DNA of 12,485 nt from an uncultured Clostridia bacterium (GTDB lineage Bacteria; Bacillota; Clostridia; TANB77; CAG-508): assembly GCA_949935895.1 (NCBI GenBank), contig CATLGL010000037.1, positions 1 through 12,485 on the forward strand, read 5' to 3'. A model generated the notes under the pieces. It made no database searches. It saw only the letters and a program-made list of their open reading frames with translations, and was not told the origin of the DNA. Shown here piece by piece: positions 1 to 6,626 of the stretch (position 1 is its first letter; every line of letters begins with the position of its first letter). Position numbers and translations under genes: made by a program.

Positions 1-504
1 GATATAGGGAAAGTATATACTCCCTTTCAAAACGAAATAAGAAAAAACATAGGATTAAAACCGATAGAAACAGAGTTTAATTATAAAGAAATCAAGCATG
101 AGCAATTATCACCATTATTTGTACCAACCATCCAATTTGAACTGACCAAAGAAGAAAAAAAGATAGTCTATCAAGCTATCTTTTATCATCATGAAAGAAA
201 AAACAGTGAAATATCAGAAGAATTAGTACAAGGAATTATAGATTTATATTATATTAACCAAAATAATGAATTAATTTTAGTAGATTATAAAACAGATTTT
301 GTTGAAAAGGAAGAAGACATTATCAATAAATATAAAAAACAGCTAGAATTGTACAAACAAGCCCTAGAAAAGGCTTTACAAAGAAAAGTAAACCATACAT
401 ATATTTATTCTACTTTTTTACTTTCTCTTAATTCTTTAAAAAATTTTTTTAATAGTGCTTCACAATCCTTTTGCAAAATTGCCGTTTCAATTTCTACTTT
501 ATGA
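1..504 (+). CDS. addA: ATP-dependent helicase/nuclease subunit A, C-terminal part (5' end outside window)
   Basis: Partial gene; frame 1 is open from the first base to TGA at 502-504, giving the last 167 residues. AddA pairs with AddB in the Gram-positive counterpart of RecBCD, which unwinds and resects double-strand DNA ends for recombination. The visible part is the C-terminal RecB-family nuclease domain: GIID at residues 78-81, the catalytic DYKTD at 95-99, and the following helix YKKQLELYKQAL at 111-122, in the expected order and spacing. AddA proteins normally end within about ten residues after the motif that here reads YIYSTF. This frame instead runs on about 30 residues, and those residues are simply the antisense reading of the end of tadA, with which it overlaps by 100 bp. 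Either the stop codon was lost or the real end is nearer base 420. No terminator is visible between the two convergent genes. Confidence 0.85.
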   Translation, partial: DIGKVYTPFQNEIRKNIGLKPIETEFNYKEIKHEQLSPLFVPTIQFELTKEEKKIVYQAIFYHHERKNSEISEELVQGIIDLYYINQNNELILVDYKTDFVEKEEDIINKYKKQLELYKQALEKALQRKVNHTYIYSTFLLSLNSLKNFFNSASQSFCKIAVSISTL

Positions 505-872
505 TTAAATGTATAGTCTTCTAATAAATTGTAGACTGAACCACATGCTCCTGTTTTAGAATCCATGGTGCCTATATACACTTTCTTTATTCTTGAGTTG
601 ATTAAAGCGCCTGCACACATTGAACATGGTTCTAATGTGACATACATTTCACAATCTGTGAGCCTCCAACTTTCTAATTTCTTACTTGCTTTACTAATTG
701 CTAATATCTCGGCATGTTTTGTTGTGTCCTTTTTTTGTTCTTTTTGATTATGAGCTCTTGCAATAATCTTTCCATTTTTTACAATAACTGCACCTACTGG
801 TACCTCTAATTTGTTATATGCTTTTGTCGCTTCTTTTAATGCTTCCTTCATAAATTTTTCTTGTTCTTGCAT
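405..872 (-). CDS. tadA: tRNA-specific adenosine deaminase TadA
   Basis: Deaminates adenosine 34 to inosine in the anticodon of tRNA-Arg(ACG), which lets that tRNA read CGU, CGC and CGA. The protein is 155 residues, normal for the family. It carries the full zinc-deaminase signature: HAE at 53-55 (zinc ligand His53, catalytic Glu55), PCSMC at 82-86 (zinc ligands Cys83 and Cys86), preceded by PVGAV at 25-29 and followed by the conserved DSKTGACGS segment at 104-112. The start is supported by AAAGGTGAG about 8 bases upstream. A consensus sigma-A promoter lies about 55-85 bp upstream. Its function matters here: inosine-34 cannot pair with G, so the tRNA it makes does not cover CGG, the codon at which three other genes in this window shift frame. 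Confidence 0.95.
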   Translation of the reverse strand: MQEQEKFMKEALKEATKAYNKLEVPVGAVIVKNGKIIARAHNQKEQKKDTTKHAEILAISKASKKLESWRLTDCEMYVTLEPCSMCAGALINSRIKKVYIGTMDSKTGACGSVYNLLEDYTFNHKVEIETAILQKDCEALLKKFFKELRESKKVE

Positions 873-927
873 TTTTTCTCACCTTTAGGATTAAAATTTT
901 ATTGGTTAGTTTCCTTATTTTCTTGAA

Positions 928-956
928 ATTATACTATTGTTTTTATAACTTGTCAA
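928..956 (-). promoter_or_regulatory. sigma-A promoter for tadA (perfect consensus)
   Basis: On the minus strand TTGACA (951-956) is followed after exactly 17 bp by TATAAT (928-933). All twelve consensus bases match. It points at tadA and implies a leader of roughly 50 bases. Confidence 0.85.
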
Positions 957-1553
957 ATAATAAAGACATACGAAAATACAAAAAATGAATTTGATAATTT
1001 TATATTTAAATTATATTGATTTTTCTCTCTTATTTAGATTGCTATATAAAATTATTTTTTGAATTCATTTTTCATATTTCTTATGTCTTTTGAATACCCT
1101 TTACTGAGATGAGATTGTATTTCTTGGGAGGTGAAATACTAAACCTCGTTTTTATTAGTTTTAGAGTCTCTATTATTATGATTCTTATTTTTAAATTTCG
1201 TTACAGTATTTTCGACATTTTTCTATTTTTTTCATCTTTCTTCGTTTTACAATTACTTTTATCGTTATTTCAATTCGTTTTATACTTTTTATTTTATTTT
1301 TTTATCTGTTCTTTCCACTTTACTTATAAATATTCTTTTATTTTTAGATTTTAACTAGGCGACAAATCATATGTCTACGTAAGTATTTTACTTCTGCTGT
1401 ACGATTTGTTGCCTTTTCCACTTTTGTCCCTACTTATTTCCTTTTTCTTTCTATTATGCTATTGTTTTTATGTTGCAAAACTACTGATTTTCTAGTTTTA
1501 CACTTAGAATTTCTTAGTTTTTTAAGAACAAAAGATAAAAGGGGGCTTTTACA
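957..1553. other. T-rich stretch without a convincing gene
   Basis: About 600 bp lies between the tadA promoter and the small gene at 1554. The plus strand is very rich in T. An 81-codon frame at 1109-1354 has no ribosome binding site and only low-complexity Phe/Ile/Leu composition, so I do not call it. A weak hairpin (GAGGT at 1128-1132 with ACCTC at 1143-1147) is followed by GTTTTT and could be a weak plus-strand terminator. A short AT hairpin (TTCTTA at 1511-1516, TAAGAA at 1523-1528) sits just before the small gene. The one strong structure is listed separately at 1357-1414. No SRP RNA, although that gene is often found near tadA in Clostridia, could be recognised. A decayed gene or a non-coding RNA remains possible. 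Confidence 0.5.
1357..1414 (+). other. long imperfect hairpin, possible structured RNA
   Basis: AGGCGACAAATC (1357-1368) pairs with GATTTGTTGCCT (1403-1414) over 12 positions, the only non-Watson-Crick pair being G1361 with T1410. This is a G-U pair in plus-strand RNA but an A-C mismatch in minus-strand RNA, so the plus strand is the likelier transcript. Inside, AAGTA (1381-1385) and TACTT (1389-1393) form a small apical hairpin, with weak wobble pairing in between. It is followed by TTTTCC rather than a clean U tract, so it is not a textbook terminator. Known RNA families were not recognised. Confidence 0.45.
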
Positions 1554-1694
1554 ATGCAAGAACTTGGTAATATTACTATTGATGTTTATCAAGATGAGAA
1601 GAAACATTATCTTTTTGATGTTGTAGAACAAAATGATAATGTTTCTTGTGTTAAATACGTCGTTGAAGATGCTTTAAAAATTTATCAAGACTAA
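1554..1694 (+). CDS. small acidic protein of unknown function (46 aa)
   Basis: ATG at 1554 is preceded by AAAAGGGGGC, a plausible ribosome binding site with 8-base spacing, and the frame closes with TAA at 1692-1694. The 46-residue product starts MQELGNITIDVYQDEKKHYL. It has ten acidic against four lysine residues, one cysteine (Cys32), alternating hydrophobic residues typical of a small beta-rich fold, and a helical-looking end (VEDALKIYQD). No signal peptide or membrane segment is visible. Codon-like composition, a ribosome binding site and a terminator directly on the stop codon make it a believable single-gene transcript. I do not recognise the family. It is flanked by the unexplained hairpin region upstream and the tRNA on the opposite strand downstream. 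Confidence 0.6.
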   Translation: MQELGNITIDVYQDEKKHYLFDVVEQNDNVSCVKYVVEDALKIYQD

Positions 1695-1714
1695 GTATTT
1701 TTCTTAGTCTTTTT
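1687..1714 (+). terminator. intrinsic terminator of the 46-aa gene
   Basis: AAGACTAAG (1687-1695) pairs perfectly with CTTAGTCTT (1703-1711) across a 7-base loop and is followed by a T run. The 5' arm contains the stop codon. On the minus strand the following T tract is poor, so it may only partly stop transcription from the tRNA gene. Confidence 0.8.
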
Positions 1715-1734
1715 CATTATTCTTTTATTTTTAC

Positions 1735-1810
<76 letters not shown>

Positions 1811-1820
1811 ATATATTTTA

Positions 1821-1849
1821 AGTATATAATATTTTGAAGCTTATTTCAA
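1821..1849 (-). promoter_or_regulatory. sigma-A promoter for tRNA-Arg(CCU)
   Basis: Minus strand TTGAAA (1844-1849), 17 bp, TATACT (1821-1826). The -10 box ends 10 bases before the first base of the mature tRNA, so the 5' leader would be only a few bases. Confidence 0.75.
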
Positions 1850-1864
1850 TCTTTTGATTGAAAT
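1843..1864. repeat. perfect palindrome holding both divergent -35 boxes
   Basis: ATTTCAATC (1843-1851) and GATTGAAAT (1856-1864) are perfect inverted repeats around TTTT. Each arm carries a TTGAAA -35 box, one facing the tRNA and one facing ttcA, so the two promoters are placed symmetrically back to back. Confidence 0.8.
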
Positions 1865-1886
1865 TTATGTAATTGCCTTGTATAAT
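1858..1886 (+). promoter_or_regulatory. sigma-A promoter for ttcA
   Basis: TTGAAA (1858-1863), 17 bp, TATAAT (1881-1886), about 33 bp before the ATG. It leaves a leader of about 26 bases. Confidence 0.8.
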
Positions 1887-1919
1887 AATGAATAATGTTT
1901 TTATTATAAGGAGTTTGTT

Positions 1920-2642
1920 ATGCAAAAAATATTAAGCTATTTACGTAGGGCAATTGAGGATTATCATATGATTGAAGAAGGAGATAAAATTGCTGTTGGT
2001 TTGTCTGGTGGAAAGGATTCTATTACATTATTATATTCTTTAAAGGCTTTACAACGTTTTTATCCTAAAAAATTTGATGTTATTGCCATTAGTGTTGACC
2101 CTGGTTTTGAATTTTTTAATCGTGCTTTTTTAGAGCATATTTGTATAGAAGTAAATATTCCTTTATTTTGTGAAGAAAGTTATATTAAAGAGATTGTATT
2201 TGATATTCGAAAAGAAAAAAATCCTTGCTCTTTATGTGCTAATCTTCGTCGTGGTATTCTAAATACAGCAGCTATTCGCGAAGGATGTAATAAAATTGCT
2301 CTTGGTCATAACGAGGAAGATGTATTAGAAACATTTTTACTAAATTTGTTTTATACAGGCAGTATTTCTACTTTTGCTCCTGTTAGTTTTATGGATCGTT
2401 CTAATATGACTTTGATTAGACCTTTAATTTATACTCCTGAAAAAGAAATTCGAAGGTTCATCAAAAAGCATCACTTGGAAGTTATGCAAAAATCTTGTCC
2501 TATGGATGGTGTTTCAAAAAGAGAAGATATGAAACAAATGATTAAAAATCTGCAAATTGATATTCCTCATGTTCGTGCTAATTTATATGGTGCTATTACA
2601 AGAAGTAATATTAAGGGATGGAAAAAAGAAGTACAAGCTTGA
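1920..2642 (+). CDS. ttcA: TtcA-family tRNA 2-thiolation ATPase
   Basis: A 240-residue PP-loop enzyme that activates a tRNA base by adenylation and replaces its oxygen with sulfur. E. coli TtcA makes 2-thiocytidine 32. The PP-loop SGGKDS is at residues 29-34. PCSLC at 102-106 supplies Cys103 and Cys106, and Cys193 (in KSCPMDG) is the third cysteine; these three are the expected ligands of the family's 4Fe-4S cluster. GHNEEDVLETFLLN at 129-142 is the second conserved nucleotide-site motif. The protein is shorter than E. coli TtcA (about 310 residues), as is usual for the clostridial members, whose exact tRNA position is less certain. AAGGAG lies 6 bases before ATG. It is transcribed alone from its own promoter and ends in a strong two-way terminator. 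Confidence 0.8.
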   Translation: MQKILSYLRRAIEDYHMIEEGDKIAVGLSGGKDSITLLYSLKALQRFYPKKFDVIAISVDPGFEFFNRAFLEHICIEVNIPLFCEESYIKEIVFDIRKEKNPCSLCANLRRGILNTAAIREGCNKIALGHNEEDVLETFLLNLFYTGSISTFAPVSFMDRSNMTLIRPLIYTPEKEIRRFIKKHHLEVMQKSCPMDGVSKREDMKQMIKNLQIDIPHVRANLYGAITRSNIKGWKKEVQA

Positions 2643-2661
2643 AATCTTGTACTTCTTTTTT
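2622..2661. terminator. bidirectional terminator between ttcA and pgcA
   Basis: AAAAAAGAAGTACAAG (2622-2637) pairs with CTTGTACTTCTTTTTT (2646-2661), a 16-bp perfect stem with an 8-base loop that includes the last ttcA codons and stop. A and T tracts flank both sides, so it can end ttcA from the left and pgcA from the right. Confidence 0.9.
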
Positions 2662-2699
2662 AGTGTATATCTGCTATATCCGTAGTAATATTACATATT

Positions 2700-4427
2700 T
2701 TAAGCTTGCACTATTTGTAATACAGCTTGTTTTAATTGACTTAATTTTTCATTTGCCTCTTCTATTGAATTTGCTCTAATTCCCATATAAAATTTGATTT
2801 TTGGCTCTGTTCCTGATGGACGTACACAACACCAACTATTATCTTTTAGTTCATAGTATAATACATTTGAAGTAGGTAATGTGGTTTTTGCAGTTTGATT
2901 GGTTTGTAAATTTTTGATTTCTTTTTGTTGATAATCTCTTATTTCTATTATTTGATAATTACCGAAGGTTTTTGGAGGATTTTTTCTTAACTTTTCCATT
3001 ATTTCTTTTATTTTTTCTGCTCCTGATTGACCTTCCATTGTTATAGTACTAATTCCTTCTTTATAATAGCCATATTTCTCATATAGCTTAATCATTTGAT
3101 CCCATAATGTTAATCCTTGTTTTTTATAAAACGCTGTTGCCTCACAAAGAATCATTACTGCAATAATTGCATCCTTGTCTCTTGCATGAGTTCCTACTAA
3201 ACATCCATAACTTTCTTCAAATCCAAATTGATATTCATATTCCTTGGTTTGTTCAAATTCTCTTATCTTTTCTCCTATATATTTAAAACCAGTTAATACC
3301 TCCATTAGTTTCATATTATATTCTTTGCTAATAGCATCTGCCATGTTAGTAGAAACAATAGTTTTAATAAATGCGCCATTTTTAGGTAATATTCCTTTTT
3401 CTTTCCTTTGGCTTAGTATATATTCTGCAATTAACATACCCGTCATATTTCCTGTAAATGGCATGTATTGTTTTGTATTTGAATCTTTAGCATATACACC
3501 TAGTCTATCTGCATCTGGATCGGTTGCAAGTACTATATCTGCATCTACTTTTTTTGCAAGTTCTAATGCTAACTGAAATGCTTTTTCGTCTTCTGGGTTT
3601 GGATAATCAACTGTTGGGAAATTACCATCTGGTTTTTCTTGTTCTGGTACTACATAAACGTTAGTAAATCCCAATTCCTTTAGAATTCTTGTTACTGGTA
3701 CATTTCCTGTCCCATGTAATGGTGTATACACAATTTTTAAGTCTTTTTGGACTTGTTTTATTACTTCTGGATGAATTGATTGTTTTTTTAGTTCTTGCAT
3801 ATAGGCATCATCTATTTGACTTCCTATTTCCTTGTATAGTCCTTTTTGGATAGCTTCTTCTTTTTCCATTGTTTTTATCATGGAAAAATCAGTAATTTCA
3901 TTAACTTTTTCAATAATTTGTTTGTCTACTGGTGCTACAATTTGTGCTCCATCCTCCCAGTATACTTTATATCCATTATATTTTGGCGGATTGTGACTTG
4001 CTGTAATCATAATTCCTGCTGTACATCCTAATTTACGTACTGCAAAGGATAGTTCTGGTACTGGTCTTAAACTTTCAAATATATAGGTTTTAATTCCATT
4101 AGCATTAAGGCACAGTGCTGTTTTTTGGCTAAATTCTTTGGACATATTTCTGGAATCATAACTAATTGCTACTCCTTTTTCTTTTACTCCCTTTTGTATA
4201 ATGTAGTTGGCTAGTCCTTGTGTTGCTTTTGTTACTGTATATTGATTCATGCGGTTTGTTCCATTTCCAATAATTCCTCTTAATCCTCCTGTTCCAAATT
4301 CTAAATCTTGATAAAATCGGTCTTTGATTTCTTCTTCTTTTTCTTTTATACTTTCTAATTCTTTTTTAGTTTCTTCATCAAAAACTGGATTTTGGCACCA
4401 ACTTTCATATTTTTCTTTATAATCCAT
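2700..4427 (-). CDS. pgcA: alpha-phosphoglucomutase
   Basis: Interconverts glucose-6-phosphate and glucose-1-phosphate in the cytoplasm, feeding UDP-glucose-dependent wall, glycolipid and polysaccharide synthesis. The 575 residues match the usual length of the Firmicutes PgcA type. All four functional loops are intact: TASHNPPKYNGYK with the phosphoserine Ser144, the metal loop DPDADR at 303-308, the sugar-specificity loop GFEES at 402-406, and the phosphate-binding RPSGTEPK at 536-543. ATAAGGAGGA precedes ATG at good spacing. The gene lies 96 bp downstream of the nucleotidyltransferase that would use its product and has its own strong promoter in that gap. Arginine codons include CGC (Arg59) and CGA (Arg37), but I found no CGG. 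Confidence 0.95.
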   Translation of the reverse strand: MDYKEKYESWCQNPVFDEETKKELESIKEKEEEIKDRFYQDLEFGTGGLRGIIGNGTNRMNQYTVTKATQGLANYIIQKGVKEKGVAISYDSRNMSKEFSQKTALCLNANGIKTYIFESLRPVPELSFAVRKLGCTAGIMITASHNPPKYNGYKVYWEDGAQIVAPVDKQIIEKVNEITDFSMIKTMEKEEAIQKGLYKEIGSQIDDAYMQELKKQSIHPEVIKQVQKDLKIVYTPLHGTGNVPVTRILKELGFTNVYVVPEQEKPDGNFPTVDYPNPEDEKAFQLALELAKKVDADIVLATDPDADRLGVYAKDSNTKQYMPFTGNMTGMLIAEYILSQRKEKGILPKNGAFIKTIVSTNMADAISKEYNMKLMEVLTGFKYIGEKIREFEQTKEYEYQFGFEESYGCLVGTHARDKDAIIAVMILCEATAFYKKQGLTLWDQMIKLYEKYGYYKEGISTITMEGQSGAEKIKEIMEKLRKNPPKTFGNYQIIEIRDYQQKEIKNLQTNQTAKTTLPTSNVLYYELKDNSWCCVRPSGTEPKIKFYMGIRANSIEEANEKLSQLKQAVLQIVQA

Positions 4428-4461
4428 CTTTTTTCCTCCTTATCTCATCTTTTATATAGGT

Positions 4462-4490
4462 ATTGTATAATACAAAAAACCAAATGTCAA
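4462..4490 (-). promoter_or_regulatory. sigma-A promoter for pgcA, overlapping the upstream terminator
   Basis: Minus strand TTGACA (4485-4490), 17 bp, TACAAT (4462-4467). The -35 box starts inside the 3' arm of the terminator at 4474-4511, so the end of one transcript and the start of the next share the same bases. Confidence 0.75.
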
Positions 4491-4511
4491 AGTTGATATT
4501 TTCCATTTGGT
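4474..4511 (-). terminator. intrinsic terminator downstream of the UDPGP gene
   Basis: On the minus strand ACCAAATG (4511-4504) pairs with CATTTGGT (4486-4479) over 8 bp across a 17-base loop, followed by a run of T. The AT-rich stem and large loop suggest partial read-through into pgcA. Confidence 0.65.
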
Positions 4512-4523
4512 CTTTTTTATATT

Positions 4524-5772
4524 CTATTTCTTATTTTTTATATAATCTAAATATAATTTGGCTGCTGTTTCTGGACTATCTACACCTTCTGCATTTTTTA
4601 CTGGTGCAAATTCTTCTTCTCTTTTTACTCTCATAATTGCCATATTATCGAGTTTTTCAAAAGCATCAAATATGAATGCTTCAAATTTATATGCATTTGG
4701 TACTTCTGGGACTACAATGACTCCATTTTTATCAATATATTTTGCTTTTTTGAAAGCACTATGATATGGTAATTTGTTTTGGGCAATTCCTTCAATTGCT
4801 TTTATATGAAATAAATTGCATAGAATGTGAGATTCTCCATATAATAGTTCTCCCTCTTCGTCTCTTGCTTCTGCCATTTCATCTGTTATTTCTGTATATT
4901 CAATAACACTTGGTTTATTATCTTTTTTACAAAATACACCTACTCGCTCTTTAGGATTATTTTTAACAACTGATTTTCCCGCTGCTAAACATCCATTTTG
5001 AATGGCAAGTCCTGTTAAGATTGGGTCTACCATTTTGGCCAGTACATTATCAACTCCTGCAATAAATATCCATTGAATTCCTCTTTTTTTCATGTCTTGA
5101 ATAATACCTTCTTTTCTCATTGCTTCAAAAATTCCACCATGTCCATCTGCTGCTTGTTTTACAAGTCCTTTTTCGTCTACTAAAATTTTTCCTTTCGTAT
5201 CAATCATTGGTAGTTCATTTTGAATAAAGAATTTGATATTTTCTTCTCCCATTTTAAAATAGTTATGTCTTTTAAAGAAATCCGTTGTTTTGTAATTGTT
5301 TTCTCTACTTGTCATGATGTACCATGGTATTGTTACATTATATTTCTTTTTGGCTTCTATTAAATTTTGCGCAAGTAAAGTAAATAGTGGCTTTTTTTCT
5401 CCTACTTCTAGTTCATAGGTTCCTTTTGGTCCGTTATGTCCGTAATCTTGTTCCTTGCCCTCCTGCCATTGTAACAACAGCATATTTTCCTGCCTTAATT
5501 TCTTGTATTCCATCTTTTTCGTATTGCTCTTTTTCTTGTTTTGATAATTTTTGTTTATCTATGTAGGATAATGGTTCAATTTTACAATCTTTGAAATCCT
5601 TTTTTTGTTGTGTTTGCTTATATAATTGATTAATCTGTTCAAAATCAATTTTTAATATTTGATTAAGTAATTCTTCTCTTTTTTGTTCTATCATTTTGTC
5701 ATACCAAATTAGCAAATGTTCTTGTTTATATTGTTTTAATCTTTCTTGTATTTTCTCATATTTTTTATCCAT
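4524..5772 (-). CDS. UDPGP-family nucleotidyltransferase (UTP:sugar-1-phosphate), +1 frameshift at CGG
   Basis: Belongs to the UDPGP type 1 family, which joins UTP and a sugar-1-phosphate (glucose-1-P or N-acetylhexosamine-1-P) to make a UDP-sugar. The zero frame from ATG at 5772 gives 110 residues ending in the nucleotide loop MAGGQGTRL, then Arg-Thr and a stop. The rest is in the next frame, starting GHNGPKGTYEL. Skipping one base (minus-strand C at 5442) joins them as the expected GGQGTRLG..GPKG loop and gives 415 residues. Downstream motifs are intact: MTSREN at 153-158, DGHGGIFEA at 209-217, GVDN at 239-242 followed by DP. The C-terminal frame has no ribosome binding site or credible start of its own. 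It lies next to phosphoglucomutase, which suggests glucose-1-P as substrate, but sugar specificity cannot be read from sequence. AAAAGGAAGT precedes ATG. It may be a true pseudogene, an assembly error or a recoded gene; the last is argued in the findings. Confidence 0.85.
5440..5442 (-). other. CGG frameshift site in the UDPGP gene
   Basis: The minus strand reads TTA CGG ACA TAA in the zero frame and TTA (C) GGA CAT AAC after skipping one base. The Gly restored at residue 111 is the conserved last glycine of the nucleotide-binding loop. Zero-frame reading stops two codons after CGG. Confidence 0.85.
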
Positions 5773-5824
5773 ATCAGCATACTTCCTTTTTATTTATTCT
5801 TCGATTGCTTCTATATCTTTTTAT

Positions 5825-5853
5825 ATCTTATACTATATTCATCGAATAGTCAA
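5825..5853 (-). promoter_or_regulatory. probable sigma-A promoter for the UDPGP gene
   Basis: Minus strand TTGACT (5848-5853), 17 bp, TAAGAT (5825-5830). The -35 box is near consensus and the -10 box is weaker. An alternative -10, TATAAG, would have a 15-bp spacer. Confidence 0.55.
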
Positions 5854-5894
5854 CCTATACCGAAAATTACTTTTATGGATTTTTTAGAAGGCTC

Positions 5895-6407
5895 TTATGC
5901 TTCCTTTTGTGTATTTTTTTCTATTGAATGTATCCCTGCTGTATTGATAATATTATTATACTGGCTTGTGATATCTTGTATATTTATATCCTTTGTCATA
6001 TCATAATAATTAAGAATGGTTATTCTGGATTTTACATTTTCATTTTGTATAATTTTTTCAATATTTTGATTTACTTTTTCAATAAATTCTTTATCTCCAT
6101 TTACCAAAATATTGATATCCTTGTCTTGTCCATCTTTTTGTAATAATGTGTTTTTAAGAATCGGATATTTTATTGGTTGTGTTTTTTCCCAATTAATTTG
6201 CAGAATTTTTTGTTCTAGTATAGCTTTTATATTCATTTTTGATAATATTTCTTTTATATTGGATTTGATACTATTTTGTAGTATGGCAATAATTTCATTA
6301 TTTGCACTTATTTCGTTTCGAACATATGGTAGTATCATTGTAGTAAAATGCCAATCATTTGTGTAAAATCCACATACTTTTCTAATTTTAGTTTTTTGTT
6401 CCTTCAT
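5895..6407 (-). CDS. conserved-looking protein of unknown function (170 aa)
   Basis: A soluble-looking 170-residue protein with no signal peptide or membrane segment, starting MKEQKTKIRKVCGFYTNDWH and rich in Ile, Asn and Lys. I do not recognise the family. What can be seen is an N-terminal alternating pattern (VCGFYTNDWHFTTMILPYV at 11-29, then EIIAILQNSI) that suggests a beta-alpha-beta nucleotide- or ligand-binding fold, loosely reminiscent of MEDS-type sensory domains, though this is only an impression. Central and C-terminal parts are helical with many charges (KEFIEKVNQNIEKII). The reading frame is intact with normal codon use, and GTAGGGAAAG lies just upstream of ATG. It has a strong promoter with a palindrome over the -10 box, suggesting repressor control. 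It is divergent from spoIIR and upstream of the UDPGP gene in the same direction, so a link to sporulation or envelope synthesis is possible but not shown. Confidence 0.7.
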   Translation of the reverse strand: MKEQKTKIRKVCGFYTNDWHFTTMILPYVRNEISANNEIIAILQNSIKSNIKEILSKMNIKAILEQKILQINWEKTQPIKYPILKNTLLQKDGQDKDINILVNGDKEFIEKVNQNIEKIIQNENVKSRITILNYYDMTKDINIQDITSQYNNIINTAGIHSIEKNTQKEA

Positions 6408-6442
6408 TGACTTTCCCTACCTTTTCTTTTGCTTTTTCTTAC

Positions 6443-6477
6443 TGGTAAATTTTACCATTATTACATTTGTATGTCAA
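6443..6477 (-). promoter_or_regulatory. sigma-A promoter with palindromic operator for the 170-aa gene
   Basis: Minus strand TTGACA (6472-6477), 17 bp, TAAAAT (6449-6454). A perfect 15-base palindrome, TGGTAAA-T-TTTACCA (6443-6457 on the plus strand), covers the -10 box. This is the position expected of a repressor operator. Confidence 0.65.
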
Positions 6478-6541
6478 TTATATTTCACAATAAATACAAA
6501 GTTTTTTTCGACACCAAATTTTTATAATTTTTCATGTATAT

Positions 6542-6570
6542 GTATATTTTCTTTATTTTGGTTAATACTT
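6542..6570 (+). promoter_or_regulatory. possible sigma-F promoter for spoIIR
   Basis: GTTAATACTT (6561-6570) fits the sigma-F -10 consensus GGNRANANTW at nine of ten positions, with GTATA (6542-6546) fitting the -35 consensus GYWTA. The spacer is 14 instead of about 16 bases, so this is tentative. SpoIIR in B. subtilis is made in the forespore under sigma-F, which is why this form was looked for. Confidence 0.3.
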
Positions 6571-6626
6571 TTTTTAAAGAGATATTTTAACAATTTCACT
6601 TAATTTTTTATATGGAGGTTTTTATT

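Noticed and set aside
1109..1354. 81-codon hydrophobic frame on the plus strand
   Set aside because: No ribosome binding site, extreme T-rich low complexity, and composition expected from T-rich non-coding DNA read in this direction.
873..1553. SRP RNA gene near tadA
   Set aside because: None of the conserved domain IV bases of SRP RNA could be found on either strand.
5434..5513. Classical P-site slippery sequence for +1 shifting
   Set aside because: The preceding codons are TTA, ATA and GAT. Sliding one base gives TAC, TAC and ATC, to which their tRNAs would not re-pair well, and no common stimulator such as an upstream Shine-Dalgarno-like run was seen. Out-of-frame binding at a hungry CGG fits better.
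6612..6626. Upstream ATG as the start of spoIIR
   Set aside because: It overlaps the TGGAGG ribosome binding site, which is correctly spaced for the ATG at 6627.
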